Positions 9,334-18,549 of a stretch of DNA of 64,000 bases are shown here, piece after piece. The translations under genes and the position numbers were made by a program. How positions within the stretch are numbered: the stretch's first letter is position 1; every line of letters begins with the position of its first letter. The DNA lies in NCBI RefSeq assembly GCF_031453555.1, contig NZ_JAVIZM010000001.1, positions 3,789,001 through 3,853,000 on the forward strand, in the 5' to 3' direction. The notes below the pieces were generated by a model. The model had not been told where the DNA came from, did not search any database, and saw nothing but the letters and a program-made list of their open reading frames with translations. The stretch comes from Bacillus sp. SLBN-46. GTDB lineage: Bacteria; Bacillota; Bacilli; Bacillales; Cytobacillaceae.

Positions 9334-9417
9334 CTATTCATTCTTTTTAAATGCCCCAATCATCGCTCGGACTAGTCCGCCTAAAAATTTTGGCAGTTTA
9401 ATTGTATAAAATTTCAT
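9334..9417 (-). CDS. spoVM: Stage V sporulation protein M
   Basis: A 27-residue amphipathic peptide that recognises the convex forespore membrane, anchors the SpoIVA coat base and inhibits FtsH in B. subtilis. The translation starts MKFYTIKLPKFLGGLVRAMI and ends GAFKKNE; B. subtilis SpoVM (26 aa) differs at only a few positions. Pro9, needed for curvature sensing, is present. GAGGAGG precedes the ATG at normal distance. It stands alone between thiN and rpmB. I found no convincing SigE-type promoter in the gap before it. Confidence 0.97.
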   Translation of the reverse strand: MKFYTIKLPKFLGGLVRAMIGAFKKNE

Positions 9418-9521
9418 ACTGTCCCTCCTCACAAATCTCCCAGCTTATTTAATCTAACTTTTTTCGTACGCCCTAACAGTTTATTCTAACGAACGAAATC
9501 AGTACCTAATAGTTTTGCCTA

Positions 9522-10169
9522 TTAATCGTGACTTCTTATCACTATTAATATGCCTTCGGAAAATGAAAAAGTACCATAATCACTAATAAGTTCATTACTA
9601 ATACATAGTGTCGATCCAAGTGAAATATGCCGGTTTTTCAATGGAAATTTAAAACCTTCCAGTGTGAGATTACTAACTTCAAGGGTTAACGGTACAAATG
9701 AAATGTATTTTTGTCCTTTCTTTTTTTCAATGGTATAGCTTCCCGGATCACTTAAAAAAACCGTGTTAAAGCGGTCAATCAAGGTCACATGAGCGGGGTT
9801 TTTTGCTCTTAATGGGTTTAACAATAGATGTACATTGGCTAATAAATGGTCTAATCTTCCCCCGGTTGCCCCAAATAATCGGACAATAGACGGTTTCTGC
9901 TCTAATGCCCAGTTAAGGGCAAGTTCCATGTCAGTTTCGTCTTTCTCTGGTTTAAATTTCTTAAGTTCAGAAACCTGTCCTTCAATGAAGTTCCATTCTT
10001 CCTGTGAAACAGAATCGAAGTCTCCAAATGCAATGGTTGGTTTGATGTTTTTTCTTAATAAATGATATACTCCGCGGTCTACTCCAATCCAAATGCTGTT
10101 TTCTTCTATATATTCTGTTAAGTCCGGGAGCAGGTCTTCTGGACCTCCCGCAAGAATGTTAATAATCAT
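9522..10169 (-). CDS. thiN: Thiamine pyrophosphokinase
   Basis: ThiN transfers pyrophosphate from ATP to thiamine, giving thiamine diphosphate. The N-terminal NTP-binding half has NILAGGPEDLLPDL, GVDRGVYHLL and FGDFDSVS, and ATGGRLDHLLAN follows around residue 105; these are the family's metal and nucleotide motifs. The C-terminal beta sandwich binds thiamine. I start at the ATG before IINILAGG (215 aa, as in relatives) because AAAAGGGG lies nine bases upstream; an in-frame ATG 45 bases earlier has no such site. Confidence 0.93.
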   Translation of the reverse strand: MIINILAGGPEDLLPDLTEYIEENSIWIGVDRGVYHLLRKNIKPTIAFGDFDSVSQEEWNFIEGQVSELKKFKPEKDETDMELALNWALEQKPSIVRLFGATGGRLDHLLANVHLLLNPLRAKNPAHVTLIDRFNTVFLSDPGSYTIEKKKGQKYISFVPLTLEVSNLTLEGFKFPLKNRHISLGSTLCISNELISDYGTFSFSEGILIVIRSHD

Positions 10170-10185
10170 AAACAAAATCCCCTTT

Positions 10186-10214
10186 TTTATAAGGAAAGAG
10201 GCTGACTGTGTCAA
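10186..10214 (-). promoter_or_regulatory. Consensus-like promoter overlapping a hairpin before thiN
   Basis: TTGACA (10209-10214) and TATAAA (10186-10191) are separated by exactly 17 bases on the minus strand. The -35 lies within an inverted repeat, AAGAGGTTGAC with GTCAGCCTCTT, that could be a weak terminator after rpe. Initiation at the expected distance would leave only about ten bases before the thiN ATG and cut into its ribosome site, so its use is uncertain. Confidence 0.4.
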
Positions 10215-10224
10215 CCTCTTCTTT

Positions 10225-10869
10225 CTAGCCTTTAATTAATGAAATTGCTTTTGCATAGTCAGGTTGATTATATACAGCTGATCCTGCAACAAGGACAGTT
10301 GCCCCTGCTTCAATGCAATCTTTTGCTGTTTCAGGGTTGACACCGCCATCAATTTCGATTTCAATATCTACCCCTTTTTGCTCAGCTAACGCTTTTACTT
10401 TTTTGATTTTGGGAAGAACCTCTGGGATGAATTTTTGTCCCCCAAACCCTGGATTGACTGACATTAATAACACCATATCAATGTCACCAATAATATGTTG
10501 AATGGTCTCAACTGGGGTCGCTGGATTTAAGACCACCCCTGCCTTGATTCCAAATGATTTAATACTCTGAATGGTCCGGTGGAGATGACGACATGCTTCC
10601 ACATGAACAGTTATATAGTCAGCTCCCGCTTTAGCAAACGCTTCTATATACTGATCAGGATTTTCAATCATTAAATGAACATCAAGCGGCAATTTTGTGA
10701 CTGGACGAATCGCTTCCACTATAAGTGGACCAATTGTAATATTGGGTACAAAATGACCATCCATGACATCAATATGAATGTAGTCAGCTCCTCCTTTCTC
10801 TACAGCTAAAACCTCTTCTCCTAATTTAGAAAAATCAGCTGAAAGAATTGAGGGTGCTATTTTCACCAT
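10225..10869 (-). CDS. rpe: Ribulose-phosphate 3-epimerase
   Basis: Rpe (214 aa) interconverts ribulose 5-phosphate and xylulose 5-phosphate in the pentose phosphate pathway. The TIM barrel shows the family motifs APSILSADF with the catalytic region, [12 protein letters not shown] (metal His and Asp), [19 protein letters not shown] and [11 protein letters not shown]. Length is standard. Its ATG is one base from the stop of rsgA, with GAGGT upstream, so it is co-transcribed with the prpC-prkC-rsgA set. Confidence 0.97.
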   Translation of the reverse strand: MVKIAPSILSADFSKLGEEVLAVEKGGADYIHIDVMDGHFVPNITIGPLIVEAIRPVTKLPLDVHLMIENPDQYIEAFAKAGADYITVHVEACRHLHRTIQSIKSFGIKAGVVLNPATPVETIQHIIGDIDMVLLMSVNPGFGGQKFIPEVLPKIKKVKALAEQKGVDIEIEIDGGVNPETAKDCIEAGATVLVAGSAVYNQPDYAKAISLIKG

Positions 10870-10870
10870 G

Positions 10871-11752
10871 TTAGTACCTCGGCTTTCTATCTTTTATTTC
10901 TTGGAGGAAGTCCACATAATGTTGATACCGGTATCCCGGTATTTCACCTGATTCAACTCCCGACTTTACTGCACATTTAGGCTCAGTCACATGCAAACAT
11001 CCTCTAAACTTACAATTCTCACTGGCTCTTTGTATCTCAGGAAAACAAGAAGTTAACTCTTCTGCTTCAATGTTTGTAAATTCTAATGAGCTAAATCCTG
11101 GTGTATCTGCAATGAGACCTTGGCCAATTTGAATGAGTTCAACATGTCTTGTTGTATGCTTCCCTCGGCCTAGATGGGATGATATATCATTTGTTTTTAA
11201 TTCTAAATCAGGTCTCAGTACATTTAATAAGGAAGACTTTCCTACCCCCGATTGTCCTGCAAAAACAGAAATTTTATTCTCCACATGTGGATTTAACAAT
11301 TCAATCCCCATTTCTGTTTCTGATGATGTAAGAATGACCTCATAACCAGCTTTCCGATAGTGTTCTGCGAATTCAGCTATCACCTGTTTTTGCGCTTCAT
11401 TTGTCAAATCCATTTTTGTAATACAGATTAGTGGTTCGATGTGATTATACTCAACTAAAACTAGAAACCTATCCAATAGTACTGTACTAAAGTCAGGCTC
11501 AACAGCCGAAAACACAAGAATAGCCTGATCAACATTGGCAATGGGTGGACGCACCAATTCATTTTTGCGCTCTTTAACTTCTAAAATGTATCCTTCTAAA
11601 TCATTTTCCGCTTGAAAAACGACCTCATCTCCCACAAGTGGGGTAATCTTGTTTTTTCGAAAGATGCCTCTTCCCCTACACTGGATCAGTCTTTCATTAT
11701 GAAGAACATAATAAAAACCACTTAATGCTTTAACAATTTTTCCTTCAGGCAT
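10871..11752 (-). CDS. rsgA: Ribosome small-subunit GTPase RsgA (CpgA/YloQ)
   Basis: RsgA is a circularly permuted GTPase that checks late maturation of the 30S subunit. An OB fold (about 1-65) precedes the GTPase core, where the order is G4 (TKMD, 112-115), G1 GQSGVGKSS (166-174) and G3 DTPGF (216-220). The C-terminal zinc knuckle uses Cys247, Cys252, His254 and Cys260. Length is 293 aa, near the B. subtilis 298. In B. subtilis it is a substrate of PrkC, whose gene is directly upstream here. Confidence 0.96.
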   Translation of the reverse strand: MPEGKIVKALSGFYYVLHNERLIQCRGRGIFRKNKITPLVGDEVVFQAENDLEGYILEVKERKNELVRPPIANVDQAILVFSAVEPDFSTVLLDRFLVLVEYNHIEPLICITKMDLTNEAQKQVIAEFAEHYRKAGYEVILTSSETEMGIELLNPHVENKISVFAGQSGVGKSSLLNVLRPDLELKTNDISSHLGRGKHTTRHVELIQIGQGLIADTPGFSSLEFTNIEAEELTSCFPEIQRASENCKFRGCLHVTEPKCAVKSGVESGEIPGYRYQHYVDFLQEIKDRKPRY

Positions 11753-11850
11753 AGCTACACTCCTTGCCTCTCATTCTAAACAAATCGTTTGGCTTCCCTT
11801 TAAAATCTGTACGAGCACATTCATTTTTATACAGGCAGATTTAGCTTCAT

Positions 11851-13827
11851 TTATTCCACATCTGAGTAGTTTTTATTTTCATCAATAATAACTTTTGAAT
11901 CACGAATGACCTTGTAGCCGGCTTTCTTCCCGTATGGAATCATTAATTTAATTTGTTTCTTTGTATTTTCCGTAATATAGAAGGTCTCTGCAGGTTCTGT
12001 CATACTATGATTCATATCCTCAATCAAGATTGTAACAAGCTGCTTCTGACCGGGCTCTCCTGGAACTGCTGGCTCAAAGGGAATATCTAGTTCAATGATG
12101 ACCTCTTTTGGTGGTTTATCTTCTTTTCCTTTTGATATCACGACCGTCACCTTGTCTCCCTTTTTCAACTCGGTTCCTGGTTCAGGCGATTGGGATATAA
12201 CCATACCTGCTGGGATAGTATCATCATATTTTTCTTGTGAAGCATCAAGGGTTAATCCTACTAGAGAGGCATAATCTTGCGCTCCTTTTAAATTGTATTG
12301 TGTTAAATCCTTTAATACAATTTTTTCCGGCCCCTTACTCACTTCAAACTCTAATTCAGTTTCCTCAGGAACAACCTTTTCGCCACCTGAAGGATTCTGA
12401 CTTATGATGGTTCCAGGCTCACTATCATCGTGTTTCTCGATTTTTTTAATATCTTTGAAATTATAATTATCCAACAAACGAATGACATCTTCATATTGCC
12501 GGCCCACATAATCGGATAGTTCAAATTTTTCTTTGCCCGTACTAATATAAAGGTTTATTTTTGAATTCTCCTTTACTGTCGTGCCGCTTTCAGGATTAGT
12601 CTTTACCACTTTTCCTTTTTCCACGTCTTCATCTTCGATCTCAATCTTTTTATCCACTTCTAACCCACTTAGCTTGAGCTTGGATATTGCTTCATCCAAC
12701 TCCATGCCGCTTACATCTGGGATTTTTACATCCTTCGGAGATAATAATCCAGGTAAAAAGGTAATTGCTAATAATCCAAGAATGGCTAATACAAGAAAGG
12801 TAGATATTAATATTACCGGCCACTTTTTACGTTTCTTTTTGCCTGAGCCCTCCTTTAAGTCATCCTTTGGACCAGGCAATGGTTTCTCATTACTATGAAC
12901 TAATGTTTCATCCAAATTTTTAAGTGGTTTATCATTTGTTATAACTGGAATCGCTTTTGTAGCATCATTATCTATCGGAATAACAAACTTTGCTTCATTT
13001 CCCCTTTCAGTGTCAAGCGCCGTGCGTAAGTCTTCTTCCATTTCTTCTACACTGTTATAACGATGAAATGGATCTTTGGCAGTTGCCTTAAGAACAATGT
13101 TTTCCACACTTTGCGGAATGTTTGAGTTCCACCTTCTTACGGAAGGTGTTTCCGACTGGAGATGCTTTAAAGCGATGGACACGGCTGATTCACCCGAGAA
13201 TGGGAGCCGCCCAGTCAACAATTCAAACATAACAATTCCTAAGGAATATATATCCGACTTTCCATTTGCCATTCCACCACGGGCTTGCTCGGGTGATAAA
13301 TAATGAACAGAGCCTAAGACTGAATTAGTCTGTGTGATGCTTGTTGCACTTAGTGCCATAGCAATTCCAAAATCAGTCACCTTTACATTCCCATCATGGT
13401 CAATCAAGATATTATGAGGCTTAATATCACGATGGATTATATGATTTTGATGAGCATGAGAAATGGCTGAAGTTAACTGTCTCATGATCCCGATGGCATC
13501 CTCGACTTTTAATGGAGAATTCTGCTGTATGTATTGTTTTAATGTCTGTCCATCCACATATTCCATCACAATATAATATAAATCATTTTCCTCGCCGACA
13601 TCGTAAATACTAACAATATTAGGGTGTGCAAGGCTTGTTGCTGATTGAGCTTCCCTACGGAATCTCCGGATAAATTCCTCGTCATTGGCAAAATCAAGGC
13701 GAAGCATTTTAACAGCCACATCACGATCAAGGATCATATCGTGCGCTAAATAAACATTAGCCATTCCGCCTCCGCCAACCATATCCAAGATTTTATAGCG
13801 GCCGCTTAATCTTTTTCCAATCATCAT
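11851..13827 (-). CDS. prkC: Membrane Ser/Thr kinase with PASTA repeats
   Basis: PrkC senses muropeptides outside the cell and phosphorylates cytoplasmic targets, including a role in spore germination in B. subtilis. The kinase domain (about 9-270) has the glycine loop GGGGMANVY, Lys40, the catalytic HRDIKPHN with Asp134 and DFG at 152-154. A single membrane helix spans about 336-359 after a basic stretch. Three PASTA units follow (DVKIPDVSGMEL, FELSDYVGRQYE, IVLKDLTQYNLK), then a shorter C-terminal domain. It starts at the base next to the prpC stop, with two consecutive ATG codons available. Confidence 0.96.
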   Translation of the reverse strand: MMIGKRLSGRYKILDMVGGGGMANVYLAHDMILDRDVAVKMLRLDFANDEEFIRRFRREAQSATSLAHPNIVSIYDVGEENDLYYIVMEYVDGQTLKQYIQQNSPLKVEDAIGIMRQLTSAISHAHQNHIIHRDIKPHNILIDHDGNVKVTDFGIAMALSATSITQTNSVLGSVHYLSPEQARGGMANGKSDIYSLGIVMFELLTGRLPFSGESAVSIALKHLQSETPSVRRWNSNIPQSVENIVLKATAKDPFHRYNSVEEMEEDLRTALDTERGNEAKFVIPIDNDATKAIPVITNDKPLKNLDETLVHSNEKPLPGPKDDLKEGSGKKKRKKWPVILISTFLVLAILGLLAITFLPGLLSPKDVKIPDVSGMELDEAISKLKLSGLEVDKKIEIEDEDVEKGKVVKTNPESGTTVKENSKINLYISTGKEKFELSDYVGRQYEDVIRLLDNYNFKDIKKIEKHDDSEPGTIISQNPSGGEKVVPEETELEFEVSKGPEKIVLKDLTQYNLKGAQDYASLVGLTLDASQEKYDDTIPAGMVISQSPEPGTELKKGDKVTVVISKGKEDKPPKEVIIELDIPFEPAVPGEPGQKQLVTILIEDMNHSMTEPAETFYITENTKKQIKLMIPYGKKAGYKVIRDSKVIIDENKNYSDVE

Positions 13828-14580
13828 TTATGCATCACCCTCGCTGACGTCACTAAACTCTACAATAGCCAGTGTAATGTTATCTTCTCCACCGTAGTTG
13901 TTGGCTAGTGCGATAAGTGAATCTGCTTTTTGTTCTAAAGGATCTTCATTTAAGAGAATGGTCATCATTTCTTTTTCACTTACTTTATTTGAAAGACCAT
14001 CTGAACATAAAAGGATAATATCCCCTTCTTCGAACATTATGGTTTTAGTATCCAACTCAACCATTTTTTCTGTTCCTAAAGCTCGGAGTAACACATTTTT
14101 TCTTGGATGGTGTTCGGCATCTTCTTTCGAGATTTGTCCAGACCTCACAAGTTCATTTACAAGTGAATGGTCTTCTGTAACCTGTTTAAATCCAGATTCA
14201 TTATAAATATAGCCACGGCTGTCTCCAATATTTGCTAAGGTTGCAAAGCGATCAGTGGCTATAGCCGCAACGATCGTTGTACCCATTCCATCACATTCAG
14301 GATGATTCGTCGCATGGTCGAACAGTATTTGATTAACTACTGTTATTTTTTCCTTCAACCATTGCTCGGCTTCCTCAGCAGTAGCAATTCCTTTAGAGGC
14401 TTCCCATTCACTTTTTAATTGTGTAATTGTCATTTCACTGGCAACATCACCTGCACGGTGACCTCCCATCCCATCAGCAACAATGGCTAGGCGATCACCA
14501 TCCTGGTTTACAAATACTCCTCCAGCATCCTCATTATGAAGTCGTACTTTCCCTCGATCTGTCATGAAAACTGCTTTCAT
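13828..14580 (-). CDS. prpC: PP2C-type protein phosphatase, partner of PrkC
   Basis: PrpC removes phosphate from Ser/Thr residues modified by PrkC. Metal-binding PP2C motifs are in order: HNEDAGG near the N-terminus, VADGMGGHRAGD, IGDSRGY, LLCSDGLSNKV and NYGGEDNIT. The frame extends further upstream into rlmN, but GAGG stands seven bases before the ATG chosen here (MKAVFMTDRGKVR), giving 250 aa against 254 in B. subtilis. The phosphatase-kinase-GTPase order prpC-prkC-rsgA is a conserved signalling unit. Confidence 0.95.
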   Translation of the reverse strand: MKAVFMTDRGKVRLHNEDAGGVFVNQDGDRLAIVADGMGGHRAGDVASEMTITQLKSEWEASKGIATAEEAEQWLKEKITVVNQILFDHATNHPECDGMGTTIVAAIATDRFATLANIGDSRGYIYNESGFKQVTEDHSLVNELVRSGQISKEDAEHHPRKNVLLRALGTEKMVELDTKTIMFEEGDIILLCSDGLSNKVSEKEMMTILLNEDPLEQKADSLIALANNYGGEDNITLAIVEFSDVSEGDA

Positions 14581-14584
14581 ATAT

Positions 14585-15676
14585 TTACCTCGTCTCCTCT
14601 TTTCGCTCCTTTGCACGAAGTTGTCCACATGCTGCAGCAATATCTGACCCCTGCTCTCGGCGAATTGTCACATTAATACCACGTTTTTTAAGTGTTTTTT
14701 CAAAAGCAAAAATTTTGTCCCTTGGAGTACGAACATAATCCCTTTCAGGGACATAATTGACTGGAATTAGATTCACATGGCATTTAACCCCATTTAAAAG
14801 AGTTGCTAATTCCTCTGCATGCTCTGTGGAATCATTCACTCCACCAAAAAGACCGTATTCAAAGCTAATTCGACGACCTGTCTTATCGATATAATATCGT
14901 ACTGCTTTCATTAAGTCATCAAGTTTATACGCTTTGTTGATTGGCATTAACCTTGAACGCAATTCCGTATTCGGAGCATGTAGTGAAATAGCAAAATTAA
15001 TCTGCATATCTTCATCAGCAAACTGATAAATTTTAGGTACAATACCACTAGTCGAAACGGTAATATGCCGTGCTCCGATATTTAGTGCTTTTTCATGATT
15101 GATTATTTTTAGAAATGACATCATATTATCATAGTTATCAAATGGTTCACCAATACCCATAATGACCACAGAGCTTACGCGTTCCTCAGTTTCATCAAGT
15201 GCCTGTTGTACCTTAACTACTTGGGCAACAATCTCTCCTGCTTCTAGATGCCTTTTCAATCCACCTAATGTCGATGCACAAAAGGTACAGCCAATTCGAC
15301 AGCCAACCTGAGTTGTAACACAAACGGAGTTCCCGTAATCATGACGCATTAGAACGGTTTCAATCGAATATCCATCATGAAGTTCAAATAAGAACTTAAT
15401 CGTTCCATCAGCTGAAGTCTGTTGAATGACCGTATTTAAGGTAGTGATTTGAAAATGATTTGAGAGCTTATCTCTTAAGCCTTTTGCTAAGTTGCTCATA
15501 TCTTCAAAAGAAGTAATTCTTTTTTTGTAAAGCCAATCGAAGATTTGCTCTGCACGGAATGGCTTTTCTCCATTCTCTGATAACCATTCCTTTAATTGAT
15601 GAAGCTCCAAGGAATAGATGGAGGGCAGGTTATTATCTAATGTTGTTTTCTTCTCAGTTGTATTTAATTGTTCCAA
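14585..15676 (-). CDS. rlmN: 23S rRNA/tRNA adenine C2-methyltransferase
   Basis: RlmN is a radical SAM enzyme that methylates C2 of A2503 in 23S rRNA and an adenine in some tRNAs. The [4Fe-4S] site GCRIGCTFC supplies Cys126, Cys130 and Cys133. The cysteines forming the methyl intermediate fit Cys119 (SVCVTTQ) and Cys350 (AAACGQL). Length 363 aa equals the B. subtilis protein. It lies between rsmB and prpC with small gaps and is probably co-transcribed from coaBC. Confidence 0.96.
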   Translation of the reverse strand: MEQLNTTEKKTTLDNNLPSIYSLELHQLKEWLSENGEKPFRAEQIFDWLYKKRITSFEDMSNLAKGLRDKLSNHFQITTLNTVIQQTSADGTIKFLFELHDGYSIETVLMRHDYGNSVCVTTQVGCRIGCTFCASTLGGLKRHLEAGEIVAQVVKVQQALDETEERVSSVVIMGIGEPFDNYDNMMSFLKIINHEKALNIGARHITVSTSGIVPKIYQFADEDMQINFAISLHAPNTELRSRLMPINKAYKLDDLMKAVRYYIDKTGRRISFEYGLFGGVNDSTEHAEELATLLNGVKCHVNLIPVNYVPERDYVRTPRDKIFAFEKTLKKRGINVTIRREQGSDIAAACGQLRAKERKEETR

Positions 15677-15716
15677 CTGTTTACACCTTCTTTCAATTGT
15701 CTAACACCTGTGGCGC

Positions 15717-17063
15717 TTATACTTTTTTTAGTACTGCAATATAAAATCCGTCTGAGCCAAAATCCTGTGGAAAAACTTGCAAATCATATCCTGTTATGAA
15801 TGGCTGAACAGCTTCCGGCATCCTATTTTTAAAAGTTAAATCAGGTTCAAAGTCTGGATTATTCTCCAAGAACTTCATTACAGTATTTTCATTCTCCTCT
15901 TTATCCACTGTACATGTACTGTAGACAAGAATGCCACCCTTTTTTAGTAAAGGCGATACTGACTTTAATAAATCCTGCTGTATGGTACTTAACCGCTCTA
16001 AATCTTTTTCAGTTTTTGTATATTTCATATCGGGTTTTCGTCTCATCACTCCAAGGCCAGAGCATGGAGCATCGAGAAGAATGCGGTCAAATAATACATC
16101 CTTAAACTTATCCTGTAGATGTCTGGAATCAGATACACTTGTTTTAATATTTTCTAACCCTAAACGGCGTGCATTATCGTTAATTAATCGTACCTTATGC
16201 TGATGGAGATCAACCGAAATCACTTCACCCGTATTATTCATCTTTTCAGCAATATGTGTACTTTTTCCGCCTGGTGCTGCGCAAGCATCAAGGACAAACT
16301 CATTTCTCTCTGCCCCTAATGCGTAAGTAGCAAGCATGGAGCTTTCATCCTGAATGGTAAACATTCCATATTTAAAGGAAATCGTGGAAGCTAAGTTTCC
16401 CTTTAAACATCTAATTGCTTCAGGTATTATAGGACTTTTTTCAATTTGAAAGCCATCCTCTTCTAAAAGTGCAACACATTCATCTCGCGAAATTTTTGTC
16501 AGATTCACTCTTGCTGTTTGCATAGGTGCTGTTAAGTTAATTTCACACATTTCTTTTGTTTTATCAAACCCAAATTGATTCACCCATCTTGTTACGAGCC
16601 ATTCTGGATGACTTGTTTCCATTGCTAATCTTTTGTTTGGATCAGAAATTTCATTTAATGAAGGGAGTCCTTTTCTTTGTATACTTCGTAAAACTCCATT
16701 TACCAAACTGGCAATTCCTTTATGTCCTCGCTTCTTCGCAATATCTACTGCTTCGTAGATAGCTGCTCGATCTGGAATACGATCGAGATACACCATCTGA
16801 TAAAGCGTAAGCCTGAGCAAATGATGAATCCAATCAGCTAATTTTTTATTATCTTTGATAAACGGATTCAGGTAGAAGTCCAAGGCCATTTTTCTTTGCA
16901 AGGTTCCATAGGTTAATTCCGTTAACAATCCCACATCTTTTTGTGACAGCTCATTTTTTTCAATCGTCGTGTTAAGAAGTAAATTGCTATATGATTGGTT
17001 TTTCTCAATTGTTGTTAATAGGTCCAAGGCAATTTCACGTACATTATTTTTCTTCGATGTCAT
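15717..17063 (-). CDS. rsmB: 16S rRNA cytosine-967 C5-methyltransferase
   Basis: RsmB (Sun family, 448 aa) methylates 16S rRNA. An N-terminal NusB-like RNA-binding domain (about 1-130) starts MTSKKNNVREIALDLL. The Rossmann SAM domain has DACAAPGGKSTH, the proline-cysteine motif LLDAPCSGLG, and the catalytic cysteine in VYSTCTVDKEENE. ATG start one base after fmt. Part of the def-fmt-rsmB-rlmN translation set. Confidence 0.95.
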   Translation of the reverse strand: MTSKKNNVREIALDLLTTIEKNQSYSNLLLNTTIEKNELSQKDVGLLTELTYGTLQRKMALDFYLNPFIKDNKKLADWIHHLLRLTLYQMVYLDRIPDRAAIYEAVDIAKKRGHKGIASLVNGVLRSIQRKGLPSLNEISDPNKRLAMETSHPEWLVTRWVNQFGFDKTKEMCEINLTAPMQTARVNLTKISRDECVALLEEDGFQIEKSPIIPEAIRCLKGNLASTISFKYGMFTIQDESSMLATYALGAERNEFVLDACAAPGGKSTHIAEKMNNTGEVISVDLHQHKVRLINDNARRLGLENIKTSVSDSRHLQDKFKDVLFDRILLDAPCSGLGVMRRKPDMKYTKTEKDLERLSTIQQDLLKSVSPLLKKGGILVYSTCTVDKEENENTVMKFLENNPDFEPDLTFKNRMPEAVQPFITGYDLQVFPQDFGSDGFYIAVLKKV

Positions 17064-17064
17064 T

Positions 17065-18009
17065 TTATTCTCCCAGCTTACTGCCTAATGATATTTTTGA
17101 ACCGGCACCGCGTAAAAATTGCTCACACATCATTTTGGTTTTACCTGAAGGCTGAAGCTCTAGGATTTTTATGGCCGTTTCATTTCCTGTACTTACTATT
17201 AATCCATCTGGTTCTATTTTTACAATCGTTCCTGGATCATTTCTCTTTGAGTCAGCAACTTTTTCGGTTCGCCAAATTTTTACTACCTGCCCCTCCATAG
17301 TGGTAAAAGCAACGGGCCAAGGGTTTAATCCACGGATATGGTTATAAATTTGTTCACCTGTCTGGCTCCAGTCAATCTTTTCCTGCTCTCGTTTAATATT
17401 TGATGCAAATGTAGCCTGTTCCTCATTTTGAGGTTGAGAGGTAAGCTTTCCATCTAATAAAAGTGGCAAGGTTTCTGATAACAATTTTGATCCAGCAGCA
17501 CTTAGCTTATCATGGAGTGTTCCTACGTTGTCCTCTTCAGTGATCGGAACCTCCACAGTTGTTAAAATATCCCCGGCATCTAATTTCTCTACCATATACA
17601 TGATTGTCACACCGGTTTTCTTTTTCCCTTGAATGATAGCGTAGTGGATTGGGGCACCGCCACGAAGTTCTGGCAGAAGGGATGCATGTACATTTATGCA
17701 GCCGTATTTAGGAGCATCCAACAGCTTTTTAGGTAATATTTGACCAAAAGCAGCTGTTACAATAAGATCCGGCTCTAAGGAAAGGATTTTACTAAGCTCT
17801 TCTTCTTGACGGATTTTTTCTGGTTGGAAAACGGGGATGCCATGTTTCAAGGCTTCCACTTTAACAGGAGGTGGGGTTAACACCTTTTTTCTTCCTACCG
17901 GCCTGTCAGGCTGAGTGACTACGCCTATTACCTCATATCCGTCCTCAATAATTTTTTGAAGAACAGGGACGGAAAAATCCGGGGTACCCATAAAAACAAT
18001 TTTCGTCAT
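17065..18009 (-). CDS. fmt: Methionyl-tRNA formyltransferase
   Basis: Fmt formylates initiator Met-tRNA with 10-formyl-THF. The catalytic domain begins [14 protein letters not shown], with the folate and catalytic site at Asn106 and His108 ([16 protein letters not shown]), and the Fmt-specific loop [10 protein letters not shown] near residue 33. The C-terminal tRNA-binding OB domain follows from about residue 205. Length is 314 aa. It overlaps the def stop codon in an ATGA junction, coupling the enzyme that adds the formyl group to the one that removes it. Confidence 0.97.
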   Translation of the reverse strand: MTKIVFMGTPDFSVPVLQKIIEDGYEVIGVVTQPDRPVGRKKVLTPPPVKVEALKHGIPVFQPEKIRQEEELSKILSLEPDLIVTAAFGQILPKKLLDAPKYGCINVHASLLPELRGGAPIHYAIIQGKKKTGVTIMYMVEKLDAGDILTTVEVPITEEDNVGTLHDKLSAAGSKLLSETLPLLLDGKLTSQPQNEEQATFASNIKREQEKIDWSQTGEQIYNHIRGLNPWPVAFTTMEGQVVKIWRTEKVADSKRNDPGTIVKIEPDGLIVSTGNETAIKILELQPSGKTKMMCEQFLRGAGSKISLGSKLGE

Positions 18010-18491
18010 TCACTTTCTACTCCTTTTAACTCATCTTCCTCAAGGTATCTTGTTACCTTAGATGTAAATAAGATTCCGTTAAGATGGTCAATTTCATGTT
18101 GAATCGCTCTAGCCAGGAACTCTTCTGCTTCTAAAGTATATTTCCTGCCTTTTCGATCAAATGCTTCTATCTTAACAAAATTCGGCCTTGTCACCTCGCC
18201 AAATAATCCTGGGAAACTTAAACAGCCTTCAGGGCCTGTCTGTTCGCCCGATGTTTCTAAAACACGAGGATTAATCATCTCAATGGTGCCTAATTCATCA
18301 TCAATATCAACAATAGCGATACGTGCATTCAATCCTATTTGCGGTGCGGCTAGACCCACTCCGTCAAATTCAATCATCGTATCATACATATCATCTAGTA
18401 TTTTCGCTAGCTTCTTATCAAAATTCAACACTGCCTCACAATTTTGCTCTAGTATCTCTGCAGGATGAATAACAACATTTCTTACTGCCAA
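18006..18491 (-). CDS. def: Peptide deformylase (TTG start)
   Basis: Def removes the N-formyl group from new proteins using a metal ion. The three conserved boxes are [10 protein letters not shown] (44-53), EGCLSFP with metal ligand Cys90, and QHEIDHLNG with His132, Glu133 and His136. No ATG has a ribosome site: GGAGG lies seven bases before a TTG codon at 18489-18491, giving 161 aa against 160 in B. subtilis DefA. An in-frame ATG 33 bases upstream lacks one, so TTG is the better start. Confidence 0.94.
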   Translation of the reverse strand: MAVRNVVIHPAEILEQNCEAVLNFDKKLAKILDDMYDTMIEFDGVGLAAPQIGLNARIAIVDIDDELGTIEMINPRVLETSGEQTGPEGCLSFPGLFGEVTRPNFVKIEAFDRKGRKYTLEAEEFLARAIQHEIDHLNGILFTSKVTRYLEEDELKGVESE

Positions 18492-18549
18492 ATCAGTTCC
18501 TCCGTTATGCCCATTAAAGAGCATTCTTTTATTATTATTTTCACCCAGT

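Noticed and set aside
9418..9521. SigE promoter before spoVM
   Set aside because: The best match (AATAAA and CGTACG) has the wrong spacing and too few consensus bases to report.
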